A DNA stretch of 64,000 nt from Bilabrum cf. latius (taxonomy: Eukaryota; Bigyra: Bicosoecida; Bigyra; Bicosoecida): positions 806,001 through 870,000 of the forward strand of contig OZ237748.1 in the NCBI GenBank assembly GCA_965178125.1, written 5' to 3'. Position 1 is the first letter of the stretch. The number at the start of each line of letters is the position of its first letter. Under the pieces are notes generated by a model that worked only from the letters and a program-made list of their open reading frames with translations, ran no database searches and was not told the origin of the DNA. Both the position numbers and the translations under genes were made by a program. Positions 35,301 through 46,693 of the stretch are shown piece by piece.

Positions 35301-37455
35301 TGGCCAGCAACGCGCCACCAGCACCAGCAGTTTCTCTCCCGCCCGCGTTCGCTCCCCACTCGTCACACTACCCGCCGCTGCTGATCTCTGTCGCATCATC
35401 AACTACCATGGAACCAGTAGCGCCTGTGTGACGAGTGCGCGCTGAGTGCCCTCTGCTTCTCCTCCTCGCAGACGGAAACCCGCGCCCAATTCCGCTGCCC
35501 GTGCCCGTGCCCAGACTCCCAACGCCAGGACTGCCACTTTCACCAAAGGTCAGTTCCATCGCGCTTCCACCCCCGGCCGACTGAAAGCTGCCGCTGCTGC
35601 TGCTGCTGCCGCTTCGGCCCCGGCCCAGGCCCCCCATTTCCTCCTCACCTCCCATGCTGAATGATCGGTTTGCGCTGTAGGCACGGCTCCTGCCGTGGCT
35701 GCTGGGCACGCTGGACGGGGGCATGTGAATGCCGTGTGACGAGTGAACGATCGGGTGTGACGAGTGCGGTGTGCCGGCAGTGGTCTCGACCCACACGACC
35801 TTCCCCTTCTTCTTCTCATTCTCCATAATGGCCTGGCTGGACTGCTGCTGGTGCTGCTGCTGCTGCTGATGCCGTAGAATCTGATGGAGCCTCCGAGAGC
35901 GTCTGGTTGACATGTGATGAGTGGATCCAATGTCGTGTCCCTGCCCCTGCCTCATGCCTGGGAGGGGACCGGGCCGCAAGCTGCCGCACTCGTCACGATC
36001 GGGATCCAGGTCCCCTTCCCCGCGGCTTCCCATTTCCCAGGTCGGCATGCCGACGCGGGCTGCATCGCCATGCAATGCATCCCCCGCCTCGGCTGCCGGC
36101 CCAGGTTCGCCATCGTTCGCCATGCCTTGCGCACTCGTCACGCCTGCTGGCACACCCGGTGCACTCGTCACATCCCCTGTGCGCGGCGCGGCGCTTCCCC
36201 TCGGCCTTCCCCTCGGCCTTCCCCTTCCCCTGCCCCTGCCCCTGCCCCTGCCCCTGCCCCTGCCCCGGCCTCGGCCGCTGCCTGTGCCCCTGCCACGCCT
36301 GGCACTTGCACCGCCATCCGCTTCACCTTCCCCTCCTTCTCCCAACCCATCCGGGCCACCGGGTTCCTGGGTCTCCAGCCAGGCAATGGCCAAGGCCAGA
36401 TCAGGGCGCTCCTGCAGCAGCGGGGACGACAGGCCCTGGCCTGCACCACCGTGCGATGCACCGCTGTAGCCCATCATGCCGCGGAGGGCATCAGGCACCT
36501 CCGCCCCCGTCAAGAAACACGTGATCAGCACAGACATGACATCCGCGCTGAAGTTGAACACCCGCGCCCTGCCGGCATTGAGCAGCAGACGAGCGCAGTC
36601 CAGGCTCAGTGCAGCCATCAGCGGCTGCCTGTGTCTCATCATGGGAGACAGGCCAGCGACGTTATCTTCCACCCGATACGCGCCGGTCTTCAGGAACCGC
36701 TTTTCCGCTGTGCACGTGACACCTATGAATTTCTTGCCCTCTACTTGTAGCGCCAGAGCATAGGCTTCCCCTGCCCCTGCCCCTGCCCCTGCCCCTGCCC
36801 CTGCCCCTGCCCCTGCCCCTGCCCCTGCCCCTGCCCCTCTTCGGCTCTTGGTCGCGCTTGATCCAGCCGCCGCACGGGCATGCTTTCCGCGAGTCGTTTC
36901 TCTTGTGGCTGGATCATCGCTTTCTTTTCCGGCGATCTTCACCCTGTCGTGCTTGAATCCCACGGGCCTCTTCCGGCGAGCAATTTTGGGTCTGTCCGGC
37001 TCGTCTGGGACCATGCCAAGGAGGATCTGGTGGCATTTTCCCGGTGTTTTCCCGGATACTCCAGTGGTCACCAAAATACAAAGGGCGGCGTAAAGATACA
37101 GGTTGTCCTTCACCGCAATCGCTGAACGGGTGAGACTGGCGTCGCCGCCGCACAAATCGGTTATGGACCCGCTCCACGAAACGGGGGGATACACGTGCGA
37201 CACAGGGCCATATTCATGCAGAAAATATGGTTGAAGCGGGTTCGCTGGTACTAGTAGAACTTGAATGTCACCGCGATTCTACAATTGATGGCAGAGGAGC
37301 AGGACGTGATGGCGAATCCCACGGAACCTTTGCTCCCTCCTGCGATCGGCTATATGAAGCAATATGTGAGCTGACCATTCGAATTGCGCACTACCGCAAA
37401 TTCATGTCTCGACTTGATCAGTTGATTGGACTTACTGCACTTGTCGCTCGTCCAT
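32371..37455 (-). CDS. Tandem-family protein C, unrecognised, two exons, 1662 aa
   Basis: Exon 1 is 37455-37436 (20 nt) and exon 2 is 37339-32371, phase 2 with a GTAAGT donor; the summed length divides by three. It shares the N-terminal (YPPVSWSGSITDLCGG), central (KKFIGVTCTA, LMAALSLDCARLLL, FLTGAEVP), AIAWLE, GILARMESYSGESVDLLHSS, RSTNAWMASMRSIRSAESG and HDDAMSGVTSAQRID blocks. Its C-terminus is VGSKRARLDDARTSG...RVRAR, closely like A, ending in TAA. About eight in-frame TAG codons occur, one standing where A and B have Asp. It is rich in Gly-Ala, Gly-Arg, Ser and His-Gln runs and has a four-fold VDKS repeat near 32743-32792. It carries the densest set of the 12-bp word, often read as HSSH or VTSA. 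Function unknown; the basic tail hints at a nuclear protein. Confidence 0.83.
34020..36838. repeat. Coding hexanucleotide microsatellites in gene C
   Basis: Runs of related hexamers lie at about 34020-34225 (Gly-Pro/Gly-Ala), 34440-34500 (Gly-Ala), 35261-35300 (Gly-Ala), 36222-36274 (Gly-Arg) and 36765-36838 (Gly-Ala). The CCCCTG hexamer is read as Gly-Arg at one site and Gly-Ala at another, showing that the DNA repeat, not the peptide, is what expands. Confidence 0.85.
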
Positions 37456-38678
37456 TTTGGGATCGGCAATGGCACTGTGCCTCGCGACACCGTCAGGCTA
37501 CACTTCCAGGCAGCAAAATAATTGTAAACTCGCAATCAGACGCGTGAACAATTAAATCGCTTGTAGTCGCCAGTTGTTGACGACCGTTGAGTCGTTGTAC
37601 TGAGAATTTGTAGCTACCCCTGGACTATTTGGGTGGAGACTTTATTGCGGCTCCGGATATACACTGCTCGGCGCACCAACATGTTGGTGGCACCAACAAG
37701 AACAGCCGAAGCAACTTCACAATTTTGTACGATCTCCATGCGCGTGTTCGTGGAGCTGAACGCGGGATCGGCTGTTCTCCGAGAGGACAGGATGCCTAGC
37801 GCGACATGTAGCGAACTGGGATGGGGATACTAGCGAAGGCTCCTTGTACAGTACGTACTAGTACCATGGCCATTAAGAGGCAGCATAGCTTCATAGTGGC
37901 TTGGCATAAACACAATAGTGACTGCATTCCCTGCTGACAGGCCGCGCCGTAAGGGAACGCTACCCTTCGCTGGCATTTCCGTTCCCTTCGCATATTTTGG
38001 GTGGAGACTCCGGCAATGACAGGAAAGCATGATTGTCGTTGCTGAAACTCCAGAGCATACATGGTGTGACACTATACGTGCTTGTGCATATTGGTGCTAA
38101 TATTTCGTCCCAGAAAATCATAGATTCGCAGCAGTACAGTGGCAGGTAGCAGCAGCCTTGTTGGGGAGGAGAGCCTGCAGTGATGGTAGGTAGTTTGGCC
38201 TCTGGTGGCGGGTAGCTTTGGCGCCAATCAAGAGTCGACGCCAATACAATTGACCTGGGCATACCAGCTTGGCAGATATACTGCCGCATTTAATACGCGA
38301 TCAGATCGCGTGTTGAAGCTGTGGCACCGGCACGATAGGACCGGGCAGGGCCTTGATTCTAGGCCAGCACGCGGGGCGACAGACGCGGCAGCCGCTTGAG
38401 ACTGCATTTTGCTGGCATGATCTTGCCGTGAGTGCGTGTGGGCTATACCTCGTATCAGAGGGCGGCGTTCGCGACTCATCAATAGGAAGTCGGAGCCTGT
38501 GTGGTTCTTTGCTTCGAAGTGGCGAGAGTCTCTACCTGCAGGCTGCAGCGAATCGCTGGTCGGGTTCGTGAACGTTCGATACATGCCAAGAGCCGAATTT
38601 CGGCTGCCGAAAAAGTATAGACTAATTGAAAAGAAACCCATCCTTCAATAGCACCTATATTCCGGAATTTGTTATACA
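37456..38678. other. Intergenic region, no gene seen
   Basis: It separates the divergent genes C (-) and ankyrin gene 5 (+) and should contain both promoters. Short repeated words such as GGGTGGAGACT (near 37631 and 38000) occur. No coding similarity was found. Confidence 0.4.
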
Positions 38679-40548
38679 ATGGGAGATATCGCAGATTTTC
38701 TGCACATCGCGAGCACAAACGATGCTCCTGGACTTGCAAATTTGCTAGCGAGCGGGGCAGATCCGAACACGGTATGAGCTCACACTTGGAGATGATTGTA
38801 TGAATGGCTGCTCTTGATTTGCAGATCTATATATATATTCCCTACATTTCCGTTGGTATGCAGGTTCCAAACTTGGTGTGCTGGCTTGCATCTACCGGAC
38901 GAAGTCAGCTTCTGGAAATTGTTGTTGCGCACGGAGCCGATATTGAGGTTGAGCTCGAAAATATAGAGCTTCACATCAAAACATTGGATTGGACACACAC
39001 CACCAAAGAATCCCTTGTTGTAAGGAAGCGCGAATAGGGCAGTCTGTCACTTGTTCCTGGGAGTGACGATCAGCCTTTAAGTTGCCACGCCGCGCCACAG
39101 CAGAGCTACTCCAAGTTGATGTGGGGGTGCATTGGCCGTGATATATTTGTTTTAATTACGCATGTGTTAGCGAACTCTGCCGCAGAAGCGCACGTTTCCA
39201 CTTGCGGTCGCGGCCAACGAAGGACACGCGGATTGCTGCCGAGTGCTGCTGCGCTATGGTGCTCACGTTGACCAGCGAAACTCCGTGAGATCACGCATTC
39301 CCGCAAGCAGTTGAGCGATTATACAAGGGCATTATCGTTGAGCCGCGCGCCTATGTCACCACAGTCGTTCGGATACACCCCGTTGATCCGGGCTTGCGTG
39401 AACGGCCGCATGGAGTGCGCGTCTGTGCTGCTGGATGCAGGCGCCAATATTGAAGGGAAAAATACGGTGAGCGTTCTTAACTAGATTCTACGTGCTGTTC
39501 TGCTCCTGTGTCATACCAGGCAGTGCACACCTTCGCTACCAGGCAGTGCGCGGTGCGATTCAATGAGCGAGCAAATGACCAGCGCTGTGTCGAACCGGTG
39601 CCAAATCGCCTCGTCCTGTTGCGCTGACGCACTTCCAAAAGGCTAAATATAGTCTTACCGAGCATTATCACACATGTTTCGTGTATATCCTCGTTTATCG
39701 TAGGCAGGACGCACGCCCCTAATTAAGGCAGCGCACTACGATCGTCCGGAACTGTGCTAGTATCTAATTCAAAGGGGCGCAAAACTGGAGACGTGCGATA
39801 ACAACGGGAAAACTCCGCTGGTGTACGCCAGTAATGGTCGCTCTTTGGCGTCAGCGGTGGTACTTCTGGGTTCGGGAGCAGATGCTCGGGCAGGGGAATG
39901 GGTTTGGTTTCAAAACTACAATCGGGGCACCGTAAGTTTCCAAACAGATTCAAACGCTGATTGGCTCGCGGAACATTGCAGTGATCACTATGATTCAATC
40001 ATATAAATGCCTACCGCTGTACGATGCGCGCGTCCACCAGCCGCCAATCAAGGTATTAATGCTTGTGCTCCACCGACTTCATACCGATGCAGACTCGTGA
40101 GGTGTGGATAACTAGCTTGTAGCGACTCGCTCGAAGCTCGCCCGAGGTAGAGCCTGACCAAGTACAAGTCCTAGAAGATGCGCACAAGAGGGGTGGCAAT
40201 CGAGCGCTTATTCGCCTCATCTTGAGCTGGCTGGCAGCATCGGACCCAGGCAAGCTGGCAGTGGTGCAGCACTGGCACCCAGAAAGGAGCGACGCAGTCA
40301 TTCGCTGGAGGCAGGCAGTCGAGGCAAATAGGGACGCGCGGAGGGTGTTCAAAGCCGCAAGTGAAGGTAGACCCATGGAGCTGGCTAAGCGGCTGAGGCT
40401 GGGCAAACTTGCTGGCGGGCTGGAAATCAAGGGTGCTGTTGCTGGAGGCCCGAAAGGTCTCATGAGCCCCTTGGAAGCGGCCCGATTGGGAAGGCATGAT
40501 GAGTGCGCGAGGGTACTTGAGGAAGTGTTGGCAGGCAACAAGGGGTGA
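38679..40548 (+). CDS. Ankyrin-repeat protein 5, six exons, about 377 aa
   Basis: Exons are 38679-38771, 38864-39019, 39186-39284 (99 nt), 39365-39466 (102 nt), 39704-39931 and 40093-40548, all phase 0. Repeats include FLHIASTNDAPGLANLLASG, KRTFPLAVAANEGHADCC, SFGYTPLIRACVNGRMEC and AGRTPLIKAAHYDRPELC followed by TAG and YLIQRGAKLE. That TAG (39758) is at the ankyrin helix position usually held by Lys, Arg, Glu or Gln, the same position as TAG 14355 in gene 2. A second TAG is at 40120. The last exon has the shared module (WRQAVEANRDARRVF, EGRPMELAKRLRLGKLAGGL, PLEAARLGRHDECARVL) and ends in TGA. The second exon's donor (GTAAGG) is the least certain junction. It is separated from the main ankyrin cluster by the A-C family. 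Confidence 0.8.
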
Positions 40549-40691
40549 GTTCAAGTGTGGGCACGATAGTTTACTTCCAATGTACACCCGTACCAGGCTA
40601 AGCCAAGATGGTCTGGCCTGACGAAGGCAATGCCGTATCCTCGGATCTGGGGTCAACCTTTCGTAATGAGCCGTACGTGAGACCCAACCGA

Positions 40692-41123
40692 TCATGCTGG
40701 ACTAGTCCTCTATCGCTTTCGAGTAGACACATTTGTATAAAGCTACAAATGCGCGTATCCGGAATCCGGATCAATTCCACGAACAGCGAGAAGATCGACA
40801 AAAGATCCATATGGATATGGCTAGTGGGCTATACAGTCGGTCCCGTGCTCCACACCTTCCTAATCGTCCTATTCCGCGTCGTCATCCTCGTCTTTGTCGT
40901 TGCTAGGATCAGTCATTGAGCCATTATCGCATTCTGCCCAAGTCTTGGCGGTCCGCTCCAGCGCACGTTCATCACTGTCACCAAACCTGCTCACGCCCAC
41001 CCCGCCCACGGGGTTGAAACCCGAGCTACAAATTAATGACCTTGCCCCGCGAGGAGAAAGCCAAGCTGGTCGCATGACCTGGCTAGACGTGCGCTTACGG
41101 GTAACTACTTTACTTTCCCTCAC
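40692..41123 (-). CDS. Possible small acidic/basic protein (weak)
   Basis: If TAG is sense, a reverse-strand frame runs to TGA at 40692. It contains RFGDSDERALERTAKTWAEC, an acidic run (NDKDEDDDAE) and a basic end (STRKRQRTSPA) resembling a nuclear localisation signal. About five TAG codons fall in a short span. Because removing TAG as a stop lengthens chance frames, and no family is recognised, this is only a candidate. A TAG acceptor near 41033 could mark the start of its last exon. Confidence 0.3.
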
Positions 41124-42562
41124 TTATGACATGCTCCCGCACACTCTCGTTTGAACCCTTTGTGACACGGGCCATGGCCCTGTCCAACCCCTCCTACTAG
41201 AAGGCCTAGTGCGACAGTGCAACACTCACAGGTGCTCCGCTGCGCAGGAATCGCCCAGCTCTCTCAGTAGCTCATGTTCTCGCAGGTACCCAGTGAGCCC
41301 AGAACCAGGACATCCTCTTCTATGAACAGGTCCACCGGAGAAGGCAGCCGCGTGCATGGACCAGCCATCATCGAGGCACCCGGGCTTGTCGCCGGATCCA
41401 GCCCTGCTCTCTTTTTTCGGGTGCCTCGATGATGACACACGGGTACTGTGGCATGTACCACCCCATCTCACTGCCTGGATTGAAAATGCCTGCCCCCGGC
41501 CCCGCGGACCCACTGGGCTTCACCCCGAACGACTGGTTCTTCACCAGCCCACCTGAATGCGTTATTCATCTGACACTACGAATGTACACGCCACTTTCCC
41601 AATGCACCCGACTGGCCTCGTCACTACATGGCTTCTTGTTCCTGTTCCCCGCCCAAGGGACCGTGTGCTTTGCTCCCTGTATTGCCACCTTGGCCCTATC
41701 CTTTCAGCTTGCACGCGCCGGTCCTGGCCGACCTGCCGTGCGCCACATCTGTCCACCCACCTGTTGGCCTTCTGCGTGCTGCTGGCCATGCAGCCCGCTG
41801 CTACCCACGTCTCTCTCGTGCCTTGCACCTGGAGCCCCCTTCCTCCCGTTGTGCTCTCCCTGTTGACACCGCACTATCGTCGCCTGTGCCGGTGCCCCTC
41901 TCTTCTTCTCCGCCTCTTGTCCTCCTGCGCCCACCTCGTCTTCCGGCTCACCTATGCTCCCCATCGCTCTGATTCTAATGTCCGAGTAGAGTCTACATAC
42001 ATAACAGAAGTACAACTCGTGGTCCACGTAGAACACGCCACACCAGGCCCAAGTGCCTCACTGCTGATGCCGCGAATCGTCACCGTACCGCTCGCTGTCA
42101 CGACCAAGTAAGTTTAGTCCACCGAATTGTAAACCAGGAGGTATTGCCATCATTTCCTTGACGTACGGACGTCCAGGCCGTGGCTTTGCTCTCACTTAGG
42201 GCCTAGGCCAGTCGGCCCTGGCCGCCTCGTCGCTGCAACCGCCTCACTTTCGACGTAGAAATATTGAGGACCGCCATGTGCAGAGAGCTTTTGTCTTGCG
42301 ATATGTAACGAAAGCAAAAGCACGCAATCTGTCATAGAAATCTTGGGTATCCGTTCGCGCTGGGCAGCACAGACGTGATATGTGCACTCTTTGGGTGAAA
42401 CTAGAGAATAACGTGCGGTCGCACATGAGACCCAGAAGACAAACCACAATTAGGTTCAAGATCAAAAGCAGCCTGCATCGAGCCAGAGCCTTGGGGGGAA
42501 GCGCCCTGGGTGCATCGTCGTTTGGCCCGAGCCGTCGGGGGTGGCGGTATATTTACCTAACA
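41124..42562. other. Intergenic region upstream of the FG-GAP gene
   Basis: Both strands have pyrimidine/purine-biased open frames, but none carries a recognisable domain. It contains the perfect inverted repeat at 41366-41434. Confidence 0.4.
41366..41434. repeat. Perfect 17-bp inverted repeat
   Basis: CATCATCGAGGCACCCG at 41366-41382 is matched exactly by its reverse complement at 41418-41434, with a 35-nt spacer that ends in a T-run. It could form a strong hairpin in DNA or RNA. Confidence 0.85.
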
Positions 42563-45500
42563 ATGCATTTCTGTATTTCTGTATTTTTCTCAGCCGCTCC
42601 ATACAGGACGCGCTCAGGCACAATGCGAACGATGACGGCATGGAATGAGAGATCGCAAAGCAACATCTCCACGTTGGCGCCTGGCTGCGCGGTTCCTGGC
42701 AGCAAGGCAACTTGCGCGAGTCTGCTTTCCACGGCTTCGAGCGCTTCGACTGACTCTCCCCATGCCCCGCCCGTTCGCGGCTACAGGCTTCTTTCAGGTG
42801 TCAGTATTGCCTCATGTTTGTGTTTTCTGTAGCTGCGTGTTGCTGCAGCGAGTGCTGGCCACGTCAGAAACCTGACGGTGATTGAGACTCTTGGCGTTAA
42901 ATCACACCCAGACCTCAAAACAGAAGAGAGACTATTTGGGTGGCTGCGAGCCACCGTTGGGGATATCAATGGCGACGGGATCCCAGAATATGCCTTCGGA
43001 TCCAGGTTTAGTGAATCGAACAGAGGGAAGGTGTACATCGCGGCCAGGAACGCCCACATGCAGACGAGCTACGTCCGGGTGCTACGAGGCTCCAGCATTA
43101 GCGGGTGCGGTTCGTACTTCGGTTCCCCCAGCTATGCAGGAGACATTGATAATGACGGTGTGCCAGACCTACTAGCCAGCTGCAGCAGCAGCCTGCTGGT
43201 CCTCCTGATGAACAGAGACCTTTCCATAAAGAGTGCTCCACGCACGTCATTCTCTGGGACCTACTGCGGCCACTGGACAAGGTCAGCCGGAGATGTCAAC
43301 GGGGACGGGGTGCCAGACGCCATGATCGGCTGTGTCGGCAGCTACTATTTCTATGTTGCCCTGCTGCGCAGCACGGGCACCGTGTCATCCAGCACGAGGA
43401 TCACCACGACAAGTCTTGGCCTTTCATCATCGACCAGATTCTCCGAGGTTGTGCATCGTCTTGGCTCATACGGCGATAGCAGTGCTCAGTGGATTGCGAT
43501 TTCGGAACGTGGCAGGAGCGCCGTTCGAATTGTCAGGCTTTCAACAGACGGCACGCCAGATCGAACTTCACTTGTGACGCTCACCGCACCAGAGACACAC
43601 ACAGGGACCCCGCGGGATTTCGCAGAGAGAATGCAGCCAATCGGGGATGTCGATGGCGACGGCAATACCGATATACTATGCCACAAGACACTTTTCTTGC
43701 TCCGCGCCGACGGCAGCCCCAAGGATACCATAGGGCCGATCGCAGTCCACGCAGGAGATAGCGACCTCCCCCAGGATGTGGACGGTAACGGGCTCAACGA
43801 CATCTTCTTCCGTACCTCCGTGTCGCTACTAGGGTATCAGAAGGGTGGGTTCAATGATGTGGGCGGCGTGCGGCACGGCAGCATGGATCTGGTGAACAGC
43901 ACCGCGCAATGGACGACACTGGTACGTGCCAACACGACGTCGGACATTTCTGCAGCTGCAGTCGTCAACCGCACGATAACGCTGCGGCAGGCCGGTTGCG
44001 ACGAGTCTCTCGCATATGTGTCGCTCGGCAGGCTCCTAGGCAACGTGAGTTTCTCCTTCGACTACACTCTCACGACCACAGCGGGATACACGGGCGACTT
44101 CGATATCGCGCTGGTCTCCGGCGAAGGGTTAAACAGCTCGAGCAGGCTCGCCGGTGCGACGCTCAGCAGCACCGACGGCCAGACTCACGGAAATACGCAT
44201 GTTCTAGTCGCAGAGAGTGTAGGCGGCGAAGCAGAGGTGCGCTTGCTGGTGCGATCATGGACTGTGCAGGGGAATCCGTACGGGTGCCGGCCGCGACACC
44301 ACGTGTACTGGGGCGGCAGCCAGGACGCCTCCGAAGCTGGAGCGAGGTGCAGCACCGTGCCTACCTGTGGACCGGATGCAGGCTCGAAGACTGCCACGCT
44401 CGAGCTGTCATTCCCGTGGTGGGCGATGCAGTACAAACACCCCGTGCCAAGCTCCAGCCCAACCCCGTCACCAACTAGTTCAAGCTCCGTGACGCCAAGC
44501 ACATCGCCCTCTATAACGGCTACCCCGAGCTCCAGCGTCTCGGCCAGCCCCAGCAACAGCGTCTCGGCCAGCCCCAGTAACAGCCCCAGCAGCAGCCCCA
44601 CGCCCAGCGTCTCGGCCAGCCCCAGCTCCAGCGTCTCGGCCAGCCCCAGCAACAGCGTCTCGGCCAGCCCCAGCAACAGCGTCTCGGCCAGCCCCACGCC
44701 CAGCGTCTCGGCCAGCCCCAGCAACAGCCCCAGCAACAGCCCCACGCCCAGCGTCTCGGCCAGCCCCAGCAAGAGCGTCTCGGCCAGCCCCAGCAACAGC
44801 GTCTCGGCCAGCCCCAGCAACAGCCCCAGCAACAGCCCCACGCCCAGCGTCTCGGCCAGCCCCAGCAACAGCACCACGCCAAGCATCACGGCCAGCCCCA
44901 CGCCCAGCGTCTCGGCCAGCCCCAGCAACAGCACCACGGCCAGCCCCAGCAACAGCCCCACGACCAGCGTGTCTGCCTCCACGACGGCTACGCCAAGTCC
45001 TAGCACGTCGGGTGCTGTCATGAGTGAGCCAACGACCAATTGTCGGAGTGACCCGTGTGGTAGGGGAGTGTGCTTTGATGTCCCAGGGACGATGCCGCCG
45101 TACGTGTGCCACTGTGATGCTGGTTGGACCCGCGACGGCGCGGGGACGTGCTCGCAGCAGCTGCCGCTGAATCCATGCAAGGAGCAGGCATGCGGGAACG
45201 GTGAGTGCGTCGAGAACACGTGGGCGCCCGATGGATGGTACTGCAGATGTGGGAGCGGCTGGATGGTGGATGCCGAGACCGGCGAGTGCTCCGAACGGAC
45301 AACGCAATGCGAGAGAAATCGGTGCAGGAATGGAGGCCGGTGCGTCCCCGGAGCCACGACTGCTTGGGAGGATGTGTCGTGTGTGTGCCCCAAGGGGTTT
45401 TCGGGGGAGTGGTGCGAAGTCGTGGAGGCTACAGGACCGTGTCAGGAGTCGCCATGCGGAAGGGGTGTGTGTGTGGACGACTAGCGGGTAGCTCAGGGCT

Positions 45501-46693
45501 TCGAGTGCATCTGTGACGAAGGCTACATGCACGATGAGCAAGGTGCATGCAGCTACTTAGTCCCTGAGGAGGCGCCTGCATCCTGCCTCGACGGGACGAA
45601 GAACGGACTCGAGTCGGGTCTCGACTGCGGTGTGCCGGATGCTTCCAACCAGGATGAATGCGGCCTGTGCGGGGCAGGTTTCGGGTGCTACTCTGGGACA
45701 AACTGCTAGGAGGGGCTGGTGTGCCGGAAGCGGTTCATGACGTGCGGCCCGGACACGCGCCACGCCGGGCTGTACGTGGAGGTGCCGGGCATGTCCATAT
45801 CTGGCATTTCCCCGCACCAGTTCTGGGGGACTCTGCATGAAGTCTTCGTCGCGGGGCTGATGGAGAGCTCCGGCTGCGAAGAGGTGATCATCAACAGCGT
45901 GCATGACTTGACCTTGCCGGAGCAGAGGGCGAGCCGCCGGCTGTTCCGGTCTCTGCAGAGCGGTACAGACGGCACCTCCGGGGTAGGCATCAACTTCAGC
46001 CTTCGATTCCCGCCCACAGCGCAGCCTCTCGATGTGCAACAAGCCGTGGACGGGTACCTTCAAGGGGCGCCCGTGGACGGAGGCAACGGCTTGCTGCAGG
46101 ACATGCAGGCCGGGGTGCCCTTCCTCGCCTCGAGCATCGATGTGGAGGTAACCTCTGAGGGCATCGTGCTCCAGGTGCAGGCACGCGACGAGGAACTGGA
46201 ACTGGGAGAGGAGGCCCAGCCGTCGTCCGAGGTACCCATGGGCTAGGGGGAGGTGGACGATGACAGCGAGCGAGACGTGCCGCTCGCTGCTGCTGTAGCT
46301 GCGGGTGCCGCGGGTACCATATGCATAATTGCCATCGTTGCAGGGATCATCTGGCTCCAGGGTCAAGCACCGTCTCTGCAAAGCAACGAAAAGTCTGCCA
46401 GCGGTACGACTGACGTATTCACGGTGCCGCGGAATCCCCTGCGTTCCGCTGCTCTTGCTGATGGTACTGGTGCTGCAATGGGACCAAGTAGTGGTCCCGC
46501 ATTGGTCCACAAACAGTTAAGCGAGGAGAGTCCACGTGTGCTTGACAGGCTTGGCTTGTCCCCGGGAAAGGTGAGGATAGTCATCAACAGCAGTCGGCAT
46601 GCCTCCGACGACTAGGTTAGGTTGGCCGTTGGTGGTCAGAAGAAGGTTCGAAGACACAAGAACAAGCGCGGGCGAGGATCCAGGGCAGTGTGA
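42563..46693 (+). CDS. Single-pass membrane protein with FG-GAP-like and EGF-like repeats, 1376 aa
   Basis: Read through TAG, one frame runs from ATG 42563 to TGA 46691-46693. The start MHFCISVFFSAAP and a later hydrophobic stretch may be secretory signals. Residues about 130-430 hold FG-GAP/VCBS-like repeats with Ca-binding loops: VGDINGDGIPEYAFGS, AGDIDNDGVPDLLAS, AGDVNGDGVPDAMIG and IGDVDGDGNTDIL. A Ser/Pro/Thr stalk of VSASPSNS repeats follows (about 630-815), then EGF-like Cys-rich modules (CGRGVCFD...CHCDAGW, CGNGECVE...CRCGSGW, CRNGGRC...CVCPKGFSGEWC), a region of unknown fold, a TM helix near residues 1238-1258 (AAAVAAGAAGTICIIAIVAG) and a basic tail (KKVRRHKNKRGRGSR). TAG codons are at 42830, 45482, 45707, 46244 and 46613. 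An intron near 42800-42850 is an alternative to reading the first TAG. A surface adhesion or receptor role is inferred from the architecture. Confidence 0.83.
44449..45010 (+). repeat. Coding repeat of the VSASPSNS stalk
   Basis: Degenerate 21-24-bp units such as GTCTCGGCCAGCCCCAGCAA recur about twenty times and encode Ser/Pro/Asn/Thr/Val/Ala peptide repeats between the propeller and the EGF modules. Confidence 0.9.

Noticed and set aside
381-40548. Giant-virus origin for the ankyrin cluster
   Set aside because: The genes have several spliceosomal introns with one-repeat-per-exon structure and sit among cellular housekeeping genes. No viral hallmark gene is present.
41557-42111. 184-codon forward open frame upstream of the FG-GAP gene
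   Set aside because: It has a Leu/Pro/Ser/Cys-rich composition typical of a pyrimidine-rich strand, no domain, and competing frames of equal length.
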